A DNA stretch of 64,000 nucleotides from contig CAJNOP010000003.1 of NCBI GenBank assembly GCA_905250075.1, positions 942,395 through 1,006,394 on the forward strand, given 5' to 3'. Origin of the DNA: Rotaria sp. Silwood1 (Eukaryota > Rotifera > Eurotatoria > Philodinida > Philodinidae). Position numbers and translations under genes: made by a program. The notes under the pieces were generated by a model, which saw nothing but the letters and a program-made list of their open reading frames with translations, made no database searches and had not been told where the DNA came from. Positions 15,001 to 28,500 of the stretch are shown in pieces. Numbering within the stretch: position 1 is the stretch's first letter; the number at the start of each line of letters is the position of its first letter.

Positions 15001-18000
15001 ACCACAAGTCGAATCTAAACCAACTCCAACAACAACAACACCGCCACCACTCGTAAAAACGATAACAACGACTATCACTGCTAAAATTTCTAGTTCACCA
15101 GAAGAAGAAGATATAGATGACAATGAAGGTTTTCAAGTTGTACGTCATCGTAAACATGCACCATCGACAACAGGACAGGAAAAAACTCTACCATCATCAA
15201 CAACAATTACGTCTAAACAACGATCTAGTTCTGATATTGATTCTAAACATGCAAATGCTCAACGACGTCAAGTTTCTTCGATACCTGTTGCTACGTCTAA
15301 AATTACTACAGGTCCACAAACTACCACAACTAAACCAAAACATAGAACACACAAAAAGGAAACAACATTATTTGATGCACCAGCATCTTCAACATCCACT
15401 GATACTGATGCCATTTCGTCATCTAGTATTGATAACAGCAAACATAAACAAATTGAACAACAACAACAACCAATAGAACAACATAAAACTATTAGTAGCA
15501 GTACATCACAATCAAAACCTTTATCATCAGTAGTATTAACATCTAACATCAGTCCATCATTACCAATAGAAGTAGAAAGTAAACAACAACCAAAAGAAGA
15601 AGAAAAAACTTTACAAACTCAAACTCCATCATCAACAATATCTACTGTTCAGGAAACAAAAGTAAAATTAGAACCGACAAAATCTTTACCAACAATGACA
15701 ACACTTCGTCTAAAACCATCGACTTCACCCGACGAAGAAGAAGGAGAAGATGATGAAGATAATGAAGGTTTTCGAGTAGTTCACTATCGAAAACGTATAT
15801 CATCAGCACCAAGATTAGATAAAACATTACCACCATTACCACCACAAACACATAAACAAAATCTTGGTCGTAGTTTTGATCTTAAACCTGTTATTATTCA
15901 TGGACGTCAGGGGTCAGGATCACGTTCTATGCCACGTACAACTACTGGTAGTCAAATATCTTCTCATAAACCCCAACAAACTAAATCTAAACAAGATCGA
16001 CAACAAATGCCACCATTAAATATACCACGTTCGCCAACTTCTAAAGAAACACATATTATGTCATCCTTTAATATCGAACAGAAACCAATAGAACAAGTAA
16101 AACAACCAGTTAGTGATCAAGTTCGACGAACAAGTGATACTACTACAATTCAATCAACGTTTATTGAGCAAAAACTATCGAAAGAAATTGAACAAGTACA
16201 ATCAACAATTATTGATAAAAAACCACAATTAACATATTTTGAACAACCAACTATTGTTCCTGTTGTAGACTTGAAACCAGTAGAACAAAATGAAACTGAA
16301 ACAAATCTTGAACCAGTACATGCCACCGTTTCACCTGTCGTTGACCAATCTATTCAACAAATTGTTCATGAATATATTGAACCAACTAAAGATGAGACTA
16401 AACAGGTCGTTCAACAACAACAGCGGCCTTCAATAAAAGAACAAATTCCATCAGCAGTGACTACTACTACTATCACTACAATTGAAACTCAAAAATCTAC
16501 AATTACTGAAGATGATGATGATGATGGATTTCGTGTAGTACGTTATCGTAAACATGCACAGCCTCCAACAATCATTTCCAAACAACACAGTTATGGTTCT
16601 GATACTGAGAAAAAATCTGCTACTATTTTGAAAAAACAAATTTCATCATCATCATCAATACCAACTACACCTACATCCACTGTTTTACATACGACGACAC
16701 CGAAGAAAAAAACACCAAAAAAAACGAAAGAGACAACTGTTAAAACTGATATTACTTCACCTGTTGATATTCTTTCCTCATCTACTACTGATACTGATCT
16801 TATTTCATCATCGAAAGAAGAGTCTGCTAAACGAACAACAACTACTAAACATGTACAAAAAGTTATCGAATCTCAAATTACAACAAAAGATGTTTCTTCT
16901 GTTCATCCAGACAAAGAAATAACAATTCCTACAGAAGATCATAAATCAATTTCATCAGTAAACCTTCCTGAAACTGTACAAAAAACATCCGATGATACAC
17001 AAAATCAAATACAATCAATTGAATCAGCAACATCACCATCAGTAACAAGTGCTGATACAAGTGAAGAATTATTAAAAAAACCTAAGAAAAAACATAAACG
17101 ATCAAAACGAGAATCTATTGGAGTAGATATATCGACACCATCCGATGAAATATCCAGTACAATTGATGATCTTTCAACAAAAAAACTAATGACATCTTCT
17201 AGTCCATCTCAATCATTTAGTCTTGATATTCCACTAACATCAACTCCAATTGAAGATAAATCCGATAAAGTTTTATTAAAAGAAGAAGTTCCTTCACAAC
17301 AAACAGTTGAACCAATAACACCAATAGATGATGAACAGATTAAGACAACAACAACTAAAAAACATACAAAAAGACGAAAGAAAAAACCACATACTCATGA
17401 AAAACAAGATCAAGATGAAGATTTATTAAATTCTTCAACAACAAGTACAACAGATAAAGATAGTAGTAGTGCAGCTGGAGTAATAACAACACCAATGAAA
17501 TCAACTTCTCGTGAATCTAGTACTAAAATTCGTTTAATAACTGATGATGATAAACAAGAATCAGAATGGATAACACCACATAATAAAAAGAAAAAATCAA
17601 AATTAATTGAATCAACAATAACAAAAACAGAACCACATGAACAAAAAGTATCACTCTCTCCTCAATCAACTTTACATTCAACCACAACAACGACAACAAC
17701 AAAAATTCTGCCAGAGAAAGTAACTGATGTACAATTTAAATTTAAGAAAGGTGGTGAATTAACAGTAACAAGTCAATTACCATTAGAACGTTCACCAACT
17801 GAGTGGGGTACAGTCAAATTTATATCCGAAGAATCATCAAATCTGATACAACAAGATAAACATGATTCATCGATTGAACAAACTCCATTAGAAGAATTAC
17901 CTATTGAAAAAGAATCTAAAATTGAACAAACAATCGATTCAACTGGTCAAATTGATAATGAAACTAAAGATGAAACAACAACAAAATCAATGGAAAGTAG

Positions 18001-21000
18001 TGAAACTGGTGGTGAAGCTGATTTAGATGCATATCGTGATCAAACAGGTCGTCTTCGTCCGAAAAAACCACGTAAACCTGCAAGTACATCAAGTAAACCT
18101 GATGATATACCTCCAACTCTTGAACCACAAACATCGGAAGAAATTAAACTTGATCATAAAACTATAAGTGAACATTGGGCTGCTGCTATAGAAAGTCCGG
18201 TATCGAATATAGATGAAGAACAAAAAATTCAAACAGAACAAATTTATGAAGAACAATCATTTGAAGATGATGATACTAGTGAAAGAAATAGTAAATTAGA
18301 TTCATTTTTACCTGAATATATTCGTCAAACGATAAAAACAAAATCACTACGTTCATCATCATTAAATGATGATCGTTCAAAATTATCATCAACTCATGAT
18401 ACATCAACATCTATTACACATACGCGTTCAACGAGTATCGTTTTTCCATCATCATCAAATCGATCAACAACAAGTACTGATGATACATCAGAAAATGAAA
18501 GTCGAAAACATTTACGAGAATCTGTTGATGAAGAATTTCACTCAACAGAAGATTCAAGTTTTATTTCAACAACAAATCAAACAGAACATGATACAATGGG
18601 AACATCATCTTCATTACCTCCAACTGGTAGTACACGTAAGAAAAAACAACGACCAAAAATGTTAAAAAAAGATATCGAAGCTAAAACCTTATTAACACAT
18701 GAATTTGATGATACACCATTAACAATAACTGAAATTCAACCATCATCATCATCATCAATAATAGAAACAACAAATAAAAGTGATGAATCATTTTTATCAT
18801 CTATACGTCATCAATTTTCTTCGGCTATGTCAACAATAACTGATTCATTTAGTTCTGCACTTTCTCTTCATAAATCAACAACAACAGATGATCAAACAAT
18901 TGTTCAATCTGATGAGCCAGTGCCATCAACAGAAGAACAATCAATTATTCCTATTACAACATCTACAGAATCAACAATAATAACAACAAAGAAAAAACCT
19001 TCGACACGTTCACCACGTAAACGTTCAAAACGAGATAGTGGTCCTGACTATGAATATTTAACAAGTCCAACATCTGATGATATTGAACAATCATTTTCTG
19101 GTATTAAAGTTGTTACAACAATTCCAACATCAATTGATAATGATCAAACAGATTTTATTAAAGTAGAAAATCATAAACAACAACCAAAACAACGAACATT
19201 ATCGGGTAGACATTCATCAAACACTGAAGAAAATAATGAACAACAAGCTATATTAGCTGATGATGAAGAAGATGAAGATTTTGCAACAAAACCTGTTGTA
19301 TTACATGGAACTGGTATTGATACAAATATTCAAACACCAATTGAATCAATTGTTGCAGAACAAGATTCATCTGCAACAACCACAACAACAAAAAAAAGAC
19401 GTCATAAACAAAAGAGTAAAACTGAAGAAGTTGAGTTTACTGCACAAGCACCAGATGAATTAAAACCTGATAAACAAGATACTGTATCTGACCAGCAAAC
19501 AACATCAATGACAACAACAACAAACGAACAGTTACGATCAGTTCAAGGTTTTCATTCTTATACACCAAATAAATATCAATATAATCAATATGAAGAAGGA
19601 TCAACTAGTTCCGCTGACCAAACACCACTATCACCACTATCACCACCACCACCGCAACCATCACCACCACCACCAACAACAACAACAGCAACCACAGACA
19701 ATAATGATAACATTCTTGCACGTGGTTTTAATCTTTGGTTACAACAAAGTAAAGAAATAGAATCGACATCATCATCAGCAAAACAAGATGAATCATCAGC
19801 AATAGGTAGTGGTTTAACACGTGCTATGCAGAGTCTTATTATTCAACCAGTCGAAACTGATAATGATGAAGATGAAGAAGACTCATGGAATGGACCACGA
19901 GCTAAAAAACCAACATATACATCAGGTGTTCAAATTGAGAAACGTATTCATACAACAAGTGGATATAATATCAATCATCCACGTTCAATAACTGTTTCAC
20001 CATGGCTAATGCCACAATCGAATGAAAATTCATATCAAGATGATCAATCAAAATATGATCCGGATGATGAAGAAGATTCAATGAATGATGTATCAGAAAA
20101 ACAACAATTATCTCATCCAATTAGTACACAATTATCAACCAAAGAAGAACGACAAAAGCATTTAAATAATTTAGCTGATTTAACATTTCAAGCAACATTA
20201 GGTAATTTATCATCATCTTCATCATCATTATCATCAGCAGCAGCAGCTAAATGGAATGAAACATCTATACGCAGTGATGATAATAGTCAACAACAAGCAA
20301 GTTTTACTGATGATGATGTACAACGTTGTTTAGGAGAAGATTTTTATCGTGAATCATTAGCTGCAGATACACTTAAAGCCGAACAACGAACTATTACAAG
20401 TTTAGATGGTCTTGTTTTAAAACCATCTCTATTATCAGAAGAAACAGACAATGATGATAATGATAATGATAATGATAATGATAATGAAAATGATGATGAC
20501 GATGATGACAGTCAAAGAAATAGAAATAATAATAATAATAATAATAATATTAGTCACTCAATGAATTTCGATGAATGGGCACATTTTCTTGAATATGAAT
20601 ATGATCAGCAATTGTTTCCATCATCTGGACCATCTTCATCGACTATTGAACAAAATTTATTAGCATCATATGAATGTTCATATGCACGGGAATTAGATGA
20701 CGATACTCTTATATCGGATGCAGATCGATTACATGTCATAGATGATATACAACATACCAATGACAATGAAAGACAACGTTATGGAGATTTTACATTATTA
20801 GATGATGATTCTACTATACTTGAGTCAATGATTAATTGTCCTTTATTATCATCAAATCCCAATTCACAATCATCACATAGACATAAACCTTCCGAAACTT
20901 TTCAAAGATGGAGAAATCAATCAAATCGTGAACGAGAAGAATCGAATTTAAACTTATCAAATGTAACAATTTTAACTGCAAATCAAAATGACGATGAAAT

Positions 21001-21055
21001 ATTTATATATCATACAGACGGTGGTCTTAGTCGACGAGTGAGACCCACAACATAA
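1..21055 (+). CDS. Giant low-complexity repeat protein, 3' part (5' end outside window)
   Basis: I do not recognise this protein. Seven exons fit GT-AG rules and keep frame: 1-796, 1080-1504, 1573-1661, 1720-2067, 2678-3841, 3905-13258 and 13313-21055, ending in TAA. The last two are 9.4 and 7.7 kb. About 6,640 codons are visible. Composition is rich in Ser, Thr, Glu, Lys, Gln and Pro with no clear folded domain, so it is probably mostly disordered. A basic stretch (KIKKRRTKRKRPP) lies near the start of the window. Later come a ~115-residue repeat (4.9-6.7 kb), a ~176-residue repeat with YFSSSDVYHAYKQP (10.4-12.7 kb), a GFRVVRYRKH motif (14.1-16.6 kb), Lys-rich patches, and poly-Asp/Asn runs near 20.45-20.55 kb. 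The apparent stop at 10680-10682 is an artefact of the 10-N gap. A giant cytoskeletal linker, such as the long tail of a giant ankyrin, is possible, but no sequence feature proves it. Confidence 0.85.
2148..2586. repeat. Imperfect foldback (long inverted repeat) filling an intron
   Basis: The 610 bp intron 2068-2677 of the giant gene is nearly all one imperfect hairpin centred near 2365. Left-arm blocks pair, in order, with the reverse complement of right-arm blocks. TTTCGTTAAAA near 2308 pairs with TTTTAACGAAA near 2409. ATATTGCCACATTTT (2285-2299) pairs with the region 2430-2442. TAGTTTTCAGATCTCAGAA (2226-2244) pairs with TTCTGAAACTTGAAAACTA (2499-2517). CTATGATGGCAAGGTTT (2190-2206) pairs with AAACTTTGTCACTATAG (2536-2552). 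Pairing continues outward to TTCTATAT and ATATAGAA. The arms differ by many substitutions and small indels. This looks like a decayed foldback/MITE-type DNA element, or an intronic hairpin RNA. I see no obvious target-site duplication. Confidence 0.75.
4915..6705 (+). repeat. Coding tandem repeat, ~345 bp (115 residues) per unit
   Basis: Units are marked by EREAERLS followed by a hydrophobic helix ending EILATP. They begin near 5220, 5565, 5911, 6253 and 6605, about 343-351 bp apart. A weaker unit lies ahead of them near 4915, starting from RSLSAEELP. Each unit continues with TVHLPEVDHTVEQ, a PSL.SATELIKPVKE segment, an acidic EEETTKP segment and a T/S-rich tail. The third and fourth units agree over long stretches at the DNA level, so at least one duplication or conversion is recent. 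The last unit breaks off after the EILATP helix near 6700. Confidence 0.9.
10449..12720 (+). repeat. Coding tandem repeat with YFSSSDVYHAYKQP core, ~530 bp per unit
   Basis: Five copies of the core VAGYFSSSDVYHAYKQP (VPGYFTSSDVYHAYKQP in copy 2) start near 10449, 10717, 11213, 11744 and 12272. Each is followed by an acidic EP segment, then a helix-like SSVIDKATTIVTDIISSLTS, then a D/E-Q-H-rich stretch and a TGLLEIMTSLLPS-like helix before the next core. Spacing is 496-531 bp except between copies 1 and 2, where it is 268 bp and contains the 10-N gap. The core is the most conserved piece and is rich in Tyr and Ser, so it may be a short binding or modification motif. That role is inference. Confidence 0.9.
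10608..10617. other. Assembly gap (10 N) inside the repeat array
   Basis: Ten Ns interrupt the giant exon. The reading frame before the gap ends on a codon boundary, and the downstream frame resumes with one leftover base. The true number of missing bases should therefore leave remainder 2 on division by 3. Against the ~530 bp unit spacing, about 270 bp appear to be missing here, or that plus whole extra units. Confidence 0.95.
14119..16570 (+). repeat. Dispersed coding motif GFRVVRYRKH, four copies
   Basis: Four related segments occur in the last exon near 14125 (LQVVHHRKHE), 15125 (GFQVVRHRKHA), 15763 (GFRVVHYRKRI) and 16528 (GFRVVRYRKHA). In the last three, an acidic run (DDNEG, EDNEG or DDDDG) comes just before the motif; the first has only ENE. 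Each motif is followed by a Ser/Thr/Pro segment and then a Lys-rich patch such as KKKPKKQKK. The spacing (about 640-1,000 bp) is too irregular for a simple tandem array. The alternating acid and basic blocks suggest a charged linker or a nucleic-acid or microtubule contact, but nothing here identifies the partner. Confidence 0.8.
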
Positions 21056-24000
21056 AATATTTACTGATTTCCTTTACTTTTCTTTTTTTTTTACCTTCTC
21101 ACCTCATAAATTCTTTGCCTTTGTCTTTTTTTTCTTGCGTTATCTGTTTTTTTTTTTTCTTTATTCTTTACTCACTCTTTCTTCTCTTTTCTTTCTCATA
21201 TCGCTCTTTAATCTAGTCGATCAACAGATTCATTCTTAACTGAACAGACAATTTCATACGCAAGAAAAACTTCTTCTTAATTATCAAAATCGCCTATGGC
21301 CAATCAAAATACAAACGGATACATTTTATCTAAACATTCCGGTCTGGGTTTTACGTGTCAATGTACTTTCAATCATAATTCTGAAGAACACTTATTAGTA
21401 TTCTTCATATTTTGCTGTATTAATGGCAAGTATTACTGTTTTTCTTATCTTTATTATTACTTAAACTGTTTTCTATTATTGAAATCGGTGACATTATTGT
21501 TTATATTTTTCTATAAATTGCAAAATATGCGAAGGCATAAATAGATCTTCGTGAAACATAAGTAAGCACATCTATATCCTTTATACAACATATGGATATG
21601 GTCAATTCATTAAATTTTTTATATTAATTGTTATTTGTTATACTATCAATTCATGTATTAATTATTCTGATCCAAGTTTTTTTTTATCTTATTGAACAAT
21701 AATGACATTAAAAATTATTAAATGACACGATTACAAGAAGAAGTTATTATTATAAAAAAAAATGAACTATTAAAATAAACATTTCGCTTATCGTGTAATT
21801 CTTTTTATACTGTTTTGTGTTTTTACTTGCGTGTGTCACATGCGGAATATTATTTGCTTGTGCTCTGTATTTGTCAATTTTTTCCCTCTGTCTGTTATTC
21901 ACTCATTCATCACACACAGTGTCACATTTCGTTTGGTTTTCTTTTTGTTTTGGCTTTTTTTATTCATTTTTAGTTGAGTTGATTAGATTAAGAGAGAAAG
22001 AGAAAGTGAATAATAATATAATAAAACTCGAAACACTTGCAAAATACAAAAGAATTTATATGCTTATTCAATATATATATATGTATATCTTTCTATACTT
22101 AGACATTGGATCAATTTTCATCCTCTGCATCTATTTATCATCGATGAGCAATTATCGGATTCGTATGGATCGAATATCTCTTTTTAATCCTCTTTTTTTT
22201 TCAATGTATTACGTCAATGTTATCCTAGAGTTGTACGCTCATAACACATACATATTCGTGATAACGCACGTTAGATGCATATTCGATGTTATTCATAATT
22301 TAAAAGCAAGAATTTGCTCTTTTCTTTTATTATGAAATTATATGCAAATTCAATATAATGTTCTATAAAAAAAAACGAAGTGAACACACACACTTGTTAC
22401 TTTGATAAATCACACGTTATACCACAAAGGTGAAAAAAGTTAATGAATAAATACAAGAGGATTTATCACATGTGTTCGATGAATTACATTTCGTTATTGA
22501 ATTGCATAAATAAATATTTGTCTTTATAATAATAAAAAAAACTATAACATTTTTTAAATGGGTTATTTATAATAGAGAGAGAGAGAGAAAAGAAAATGCA
22601 TATCAGAATTTCTCATAAACGAACATTCTTTATATAACTATTAGTAAAAAAAACCTCAACTATATCTCGAATTTTTTTCTTTACTTCGGCCTTTATTTGT
22701 CCATACTATATGATGATACATCTGGCTCTTGATTATGACGTATGTAACGCTTATGCATATGTCAACAACCATTGACTTTAGTTTAGCGAGGTCGATGTGT
22801 CTATAGTTCTTATTGATGATGATGATGGCGACGACAACAACAACTAGTAAAGTAATCGACAACCAACATTCTTGATAGATGATTGCTATGGATAAGCATA
22901 AGTATGATTGCCAACGAGCGAGGTCTATGTTGAAAGCTTCATTGCTCTTCCGAGTTTCATATGTTCTATTTTTACATATATCTGCGTCGTTTTGTTCCTC
23001 GTTTGTATGATTACAGCATCGAAGAAAACAATAACTGCATTGTAGGAAAGAAAGAAAATGCATGCGTGATATAACCATTTCTTTTCTTGTACTAAGACAT
23101 TTTTTAGTGTAACACATAGGAGAAAAAAGCAAGGATATAGGTAGAAGGGAATTCATCGTATTCATTCACACATCTATCCTATGAATGATTTGTATTCTTG
23201 AATTTTTTTTTTCTTCAATACAATGATCATTATTGAAATACTAATAGAAATCCTTCATGTCAAATTAAATTAAAGTTTCCATTTTATTCGACAATTATTA
23301 TTACGTATATGTATATTTATCGCAAAGACAACGATAATAGAAATATATTTTAATTTTAACATTCAAATTGGCACTAGACTGCTGAATATCAAGGTAAGTA
23401 AATGGTATATATATACACATATATATTCTTCTATTGCTACTACCATTGCATTGAATTCACATGTGGTTTCAGTATATAAACGAAAAAAAAAGAGAAGCAA
23501 TGGATGCCAAACGTTAAGTTGAAAGAGAACGAACAATAACATACGTAAAATTTTGAGGAGAGAAGAGAATAGAATAGAATTGTCGGATCAATTTATTTCG
23601 ACAGTATTGAAGTGAAGGTTTCTCACGCCCACTGGATGTGCTTATCAAATGGTTGATTTTTTTTTTCTTTTCATAGAAAGGTATTTTCTTAATTTGTCAT
23701 AAATAGAAAAAGAAAAGTTTTATATAAGTATGATCTATTGAATATAATTATTCTTGTGCACGAATTCACTTTTTTTTGTCTCTAATATTACATCATTTAT
23801 TATCAATGGATTTGTTACTGGTTGTACCATTTAGTCGATTCAGTATCCAACTGAGGCAAATGAGCCAATCCGGATTTCTATTACATCGTAGCTTGATAAT
23901 GGAAAATACCGAGATAAAGAATATATTAAAGAACAAGAAGGAAAGAATAAACGATAGTTCTTATGTTCATCGGATCCTTCTCGTTGTCTTTACTATACAT

Positions 24001-25386
24001 ATATAGATGATATATATATATATATATATATTTCTTTTGATTGTCTGTCTATACATATAATGATGCTCTTTTCCTACAAGTCGACAACGAAAAAGAATGA
24101 CAATCTGTAATAATACTCCCGTCATCTTTTTCGTCGTCATTTATCCTTCCTTTTCGTCGTCGTAGTCGTCGTCTTTCGTTTCTCGCATATAAACGCACGC
24201 ACATACTTAAGTATAACAGAATGAAAAGAGCCTGTTATATGGTTTTAAGTTCATAAAACGAGCAAAGAAAGATATGAGGTGATTGATTTCGTTTCATTAC
24301 CTGTCTTCTTTGCTGTATACGTTTTTTTTCCTCATCATACACTTTCACATTCTGTATATATAAATGTTTGTCGGAAAATGGTGATGTATGATACAGTGAT
24401 ACCTTCAACAAATTCAACAAAAATTTTTTATCTTGTACGAGAAGAAACAATATATACATATGACAGAGATGACAATAACAATACTGATAATGTATCATCA
24501 AGAGGTAGGTTTAATTTTATATAATTAAACAAAGAAAGAAAGGGATTTGTTTGTGTTTTTTTTCTAATTTCAAGACAAAAAAAGAAATTAATATCAAGGT
24601 ATAAATTATAGTCTAATCCTTTTTGAGTAGACATAGTCACTTGAGAATGGGATCACTACATATATATGTCTAAACAATTATTGTTAGAGAAGGAAGACAA
24701 GTGTTTCATGAGCTAAGTGAATGTTCTTATGTTGACTGTCTTGTCTTTCTTGTGCTCTATGCCTGTCTAATCCTTGCCTCTCTTTTTCAGTAATCCTCGA
24801 TTTACATTAGTCATATGATCGTCATCATCATCTCCCGACAGCCACAAAAAGTATGCTGCTGCTGTGCAGATAGCATCCGTCACATCATTTAATATGATTG
24901 CGAGTGATCACCTTGCCATCATATGCACGTATTGTATATGGTATAGAAGTGTTCGTGTTCTCTTCTCTTTCTTGTTCTCTTATATTTTTTTTCTGCTGTT
25001 GTTGTTTTTATTATGGTAATAGTGCTGAGTGCAAGACGATGCTGCTTCATCTTCTTCTATTTTTTCTACATACATCTTGTATTCAGGCTAGATATGTATG
25101 TATGGCAAGAGGAAGAGATAGAACAAAAGAAAGAAAGAAAAGATATGGAATTGTACAATGACAGGAACAAATCCCTTCTGTTTTCTTTACTATGCGAATC
25201 GACGCATATTCGTCTTCCGCATCTTTTACATCTTTCTCTTATAGTGTAACCAAAGATAAATGTTTATTTTGTGCGTTGAAGCTCAGTAAGAAAAGAAGTG
25301 CAACAAGTCATCTTATTCCTTAAACAGAATATTACTTAAACACTAACACTATATCATGAGTCAATAGTCTAATAGTCGACAAACCT

Positions 25387-25421
<35 letters not shown>

Positions 25422-25540
25422 ATATTTTTGTTTTACATTCATTTATCCTCTAGAAAAAACACTGATAGGTAAAATAACAAAAGAAATAATTTTTATATAA
25501 AAAAAAAATATTATTATTCTTTTTGTTTTTCTCTTTCGTC
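21056..25540. other. Intergenic region, no gene recognised
   Basis: The stretch begins with T-rich 3' flanking sequence of the giant gene and ends in the upstream region of the HSPA12 gene. It holds many T runs, a GA run near 22575, and TA dinucleotide runs near 24008-24030 and 25390-25421. Two open frames of about 170 codons (21817-22335 plus, 22656-23165 minus) occur, but they are T-rich or otherwise biased, show no splice-linked neighbours and match no family I know. No tRNA or other RNA gene is evident. Confidence 0.6.
25390..25421. repeat. TA microsatellite
   Basis: An uninterrupted alternating A/T run of about 30 bases lies roughly 140 bp upstream of the HSPA12 start codon. A second, shorter run is near 24008-24030. 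Confidence 0.95.
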
Positions 25541-25560
25541 TTTTAGACACGCCCGAGATT
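25541..25560 (+). promoter_or_regulatory. Splice acceptor just upstream of the HSPA12 start codon
   Basis: A strong pyrimidine tract ends in TTTTAG (25541-25546), only 14 bases before the ATG at 25561. No coding exon precedes it. It is either the 3' end of a 5'-UTR intron or a spliced-leader trans-splice site. Spliced-leader trans-splicing is known in bdelloid rotifers; which applies here is inference. Confidence 0.55.
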
Positions 25561-28500
25561 ATGAATATTAATCAATCATTATCTTCTTCTTTATCTCGAT
25601 CACTAAATGATCCTATACATGAACAACATATTGTAAAAGAAGAATCACATTTAGAACGTAATGTACCGGAAAGTTATCATCATTCATCTTATGAATATAT
25701 ATCTTCGAGTGTTGGCGAAGGAAATATTAATCAATTGTCACCGTCAACGAATCTTTCCTCTCATCAACGAACATCATCTCCATCACAGAAATATCCTAAT
25801 AAATATGTCACATCATCATCTTATAGTCCAACATCTTATCGATATCCACCAGCATCGATCATCGATGAAGCAACACATACGACTTATTCAAACAATCGAT
25901 CAATACAGCAACAACAACAACAACAATTATTAACAAGTCCACATTCAACTTATGTTCCTCAACATAATAATAACAATAATAATAGCACGAATCGTCATTC
26001 ATTACATCCAACAACATCAGATGATTCAGGAAATGAGTCATCTGTAAATTATCAACAACAATTAGCAAATAATACACACTTTGTTGTTGTTGCTATTGAT
26101 TTTGGTACTACATTTAGTGGTTATGCATTTGCATTTACAAGAGACATTGATTCAATATTAATGATGCGTAAAGTCGACGGCAATGATCCCGGTTTGCTTC
26201 TATTGTTGTTTTTTTTTTCATTTCTTTATCAATGTTTCGTTCTCTCATTTTTTTTTGAATAGGTGTAATAAATCAAAAAACGCCAACGACAATACTTTTA
26301 ACACCAAATTTAGAATTTCATTCATTTGGTTTTTTTGCACGAGATTTTTTTCATGATCTTGATCCAGATGAAGCAAAACGATGGCTTTATTTTGAAAAAT
26401 TTAAAATGCATCTCCATTATATACAAGTAAGAGTATATATTTTCTATTTGACCTTGTTTTCAGTGAGAATCCTTGAACAGACAAGAGATTTATTCTGTTA
26501 TAGAATAGAGGTTACAATCATTATGCAAGAAAATAGCAACATATATAGATATGTAAATACGTACTCAATAGATCATCTGTTACGTCATCAAGAACAGCGT
26601 GATAGTAACTGACGACCGTTTAATAGAGCAATGAAGAAAAGGCACAATCACATAATTAATATTTTTGTCTTCTCTGATTTTTTTTTGTTATTCTATTCTT
26701 CGCTCGTGTAATTACACTTCTTCGCTTGAGAGCAAAACAAAAGAAAAGAATGACTTTTGCTAATGAACAACAGATAACAGCAGCTGTTCGAATAAACAAT
26801 GCACATGTCACTTTCTTTTTCTCATCTTTTTTTTTCTCCTTCTGTACAATCCATCCAGCAAAGACAACATACATAGATAACTACCATATAGTCTACAATA
26901 TGTTTGTGTTTGCTGACGCGAATGCAATTAAACATAACAGTTGTGTGTGCATCTATATAGTTATATAATCAAATTTTTGTTTAAAAATTTCATTAATTTT
27001 TATATATCTATTAGGTTGTTTGTTTTTTTTTCTTAAAATAGGATCTGAATACACAAACATTAATTGCAGCAAGTAATGGTCGAAAAGTTCCAGCATTAAC
27101 AATATTTACATATGCATTACAATATTTTAAAGAACATGCTTTACGTGAACTTAGTGATCAATCAGGTACAAGATTTGTTAATGAAGATGTTCGATGGGTT
27201 ATTACAGTACCAGCTATATGGAAACAATCAGCTAAACAATTTATGCGTGAAGCTGCTTATCAAGTGCGTATTAAGAAAATGCAATCGTTTAAAAAAAAGA
27301 AACAATTCTTTTCGGATATTTAGGCTGGTATTGCATCACGTGAATTTCCTGAACAATTACTTATTGCTTTGGAGCCTGAAGCAGCATCAATTTATATACG
27401 TAAACTACGAATGCATCAATTTGTTCCCGATGAAACTCCAACATTTTCACGTAATACAGCAAGACGTGAACATGGTTTATTTTCATCGTCATTTTCTGAT
27501 CAATCATCACCAATACTTCTTGATCCTGACAAAAGTTAATAGCTGACTTTTTTTTTTATTTGAAATAAATATTTGATTATTTTCATTATTATTTTTACTT
27601 TATATTTTAGTACCAACTGATCAAACAGAAGCTAATTTAAGTAATCAAACATTTGAATTATTTCTTGATCGTGGTACACGCTATATTGTTGTTGATTGTG
27701 GTGGTGGAACCGTTGATATAACTGTACATGAATTAGATAATAAAATGGGTACATTAAAAGAATTATATAAAGCAACAGGTGGACCTTATGGTTCAGTTGG
27801 TATGTTTGATTTAAAAAAAAAAACTTTTTCGTTTTTCTTTTTGAAGAAATAACTTCGTTTCATTTGTGTATCCTTTTATTTAAAGGTGTTGATCAAGAGT
27901 TTGAAAAATTAATGACTACAATATTTGGTGTTGAAATAATGGAAGAATTCAAATTAAAACGACCAGCTGGTTATGTAGATTTAATGATTGCATTTGAAGC
28001 ACGAAAACGTACAGCTAGTCCATTTAAAAATAATCCATTAAATATATCATTACCATTTTCATTTATTGATTTTTATAAGAAAAAAAAAGTAAAAATATTT
28101 TCTTTTACTTATTAATATGCATGTACCTTAAATAAGAAGAAGCTTTTCTTTTTTGACTTTCCTGTTTTGCTTGCGATTTATTATTATTATTTTTTTTCCT
28201 ATTCCCTTTTCCTTGGCACATAGTTTTAGAGAGATGATCTTACAAAAAAACATTAGGACACCATAAAAAACGTCTGTATCCTTAGTTATTGTCGAGTCTT
28301 CCTCTGAAAAATCAAGTGCGTGCGTATGTGGCCAAACTCAACAAGGTGGGAATGAATGTTTTATATAATATTTACATGTATCGTTTATTTCTCGCCTTAT
28401 TTATTTGTTTATTTTTTTTTGGTTGTCTGTCTGTTTTCATTTTCCCTATTTTGTTTGATTCGAATCGAATATTATTATTGTAGCTTTTCCTCTTGCACTT

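Noticed and set aside
21817-22335. 172-codon open frame downstream of the giant gene
   Set aside because: It is T-rich with many Phe, Leu, Ile and Tyr, has no ATG at its first codon and no family features, and lies in 3' flank-like sequence. It is probably chance openness from composition.
22656-23165. 169-codon open frame on the minus strand
   Set aside because: It has no recognisable motif, no splice-linked neighbours and mixed low-complexity content. I could not support it as a gene.
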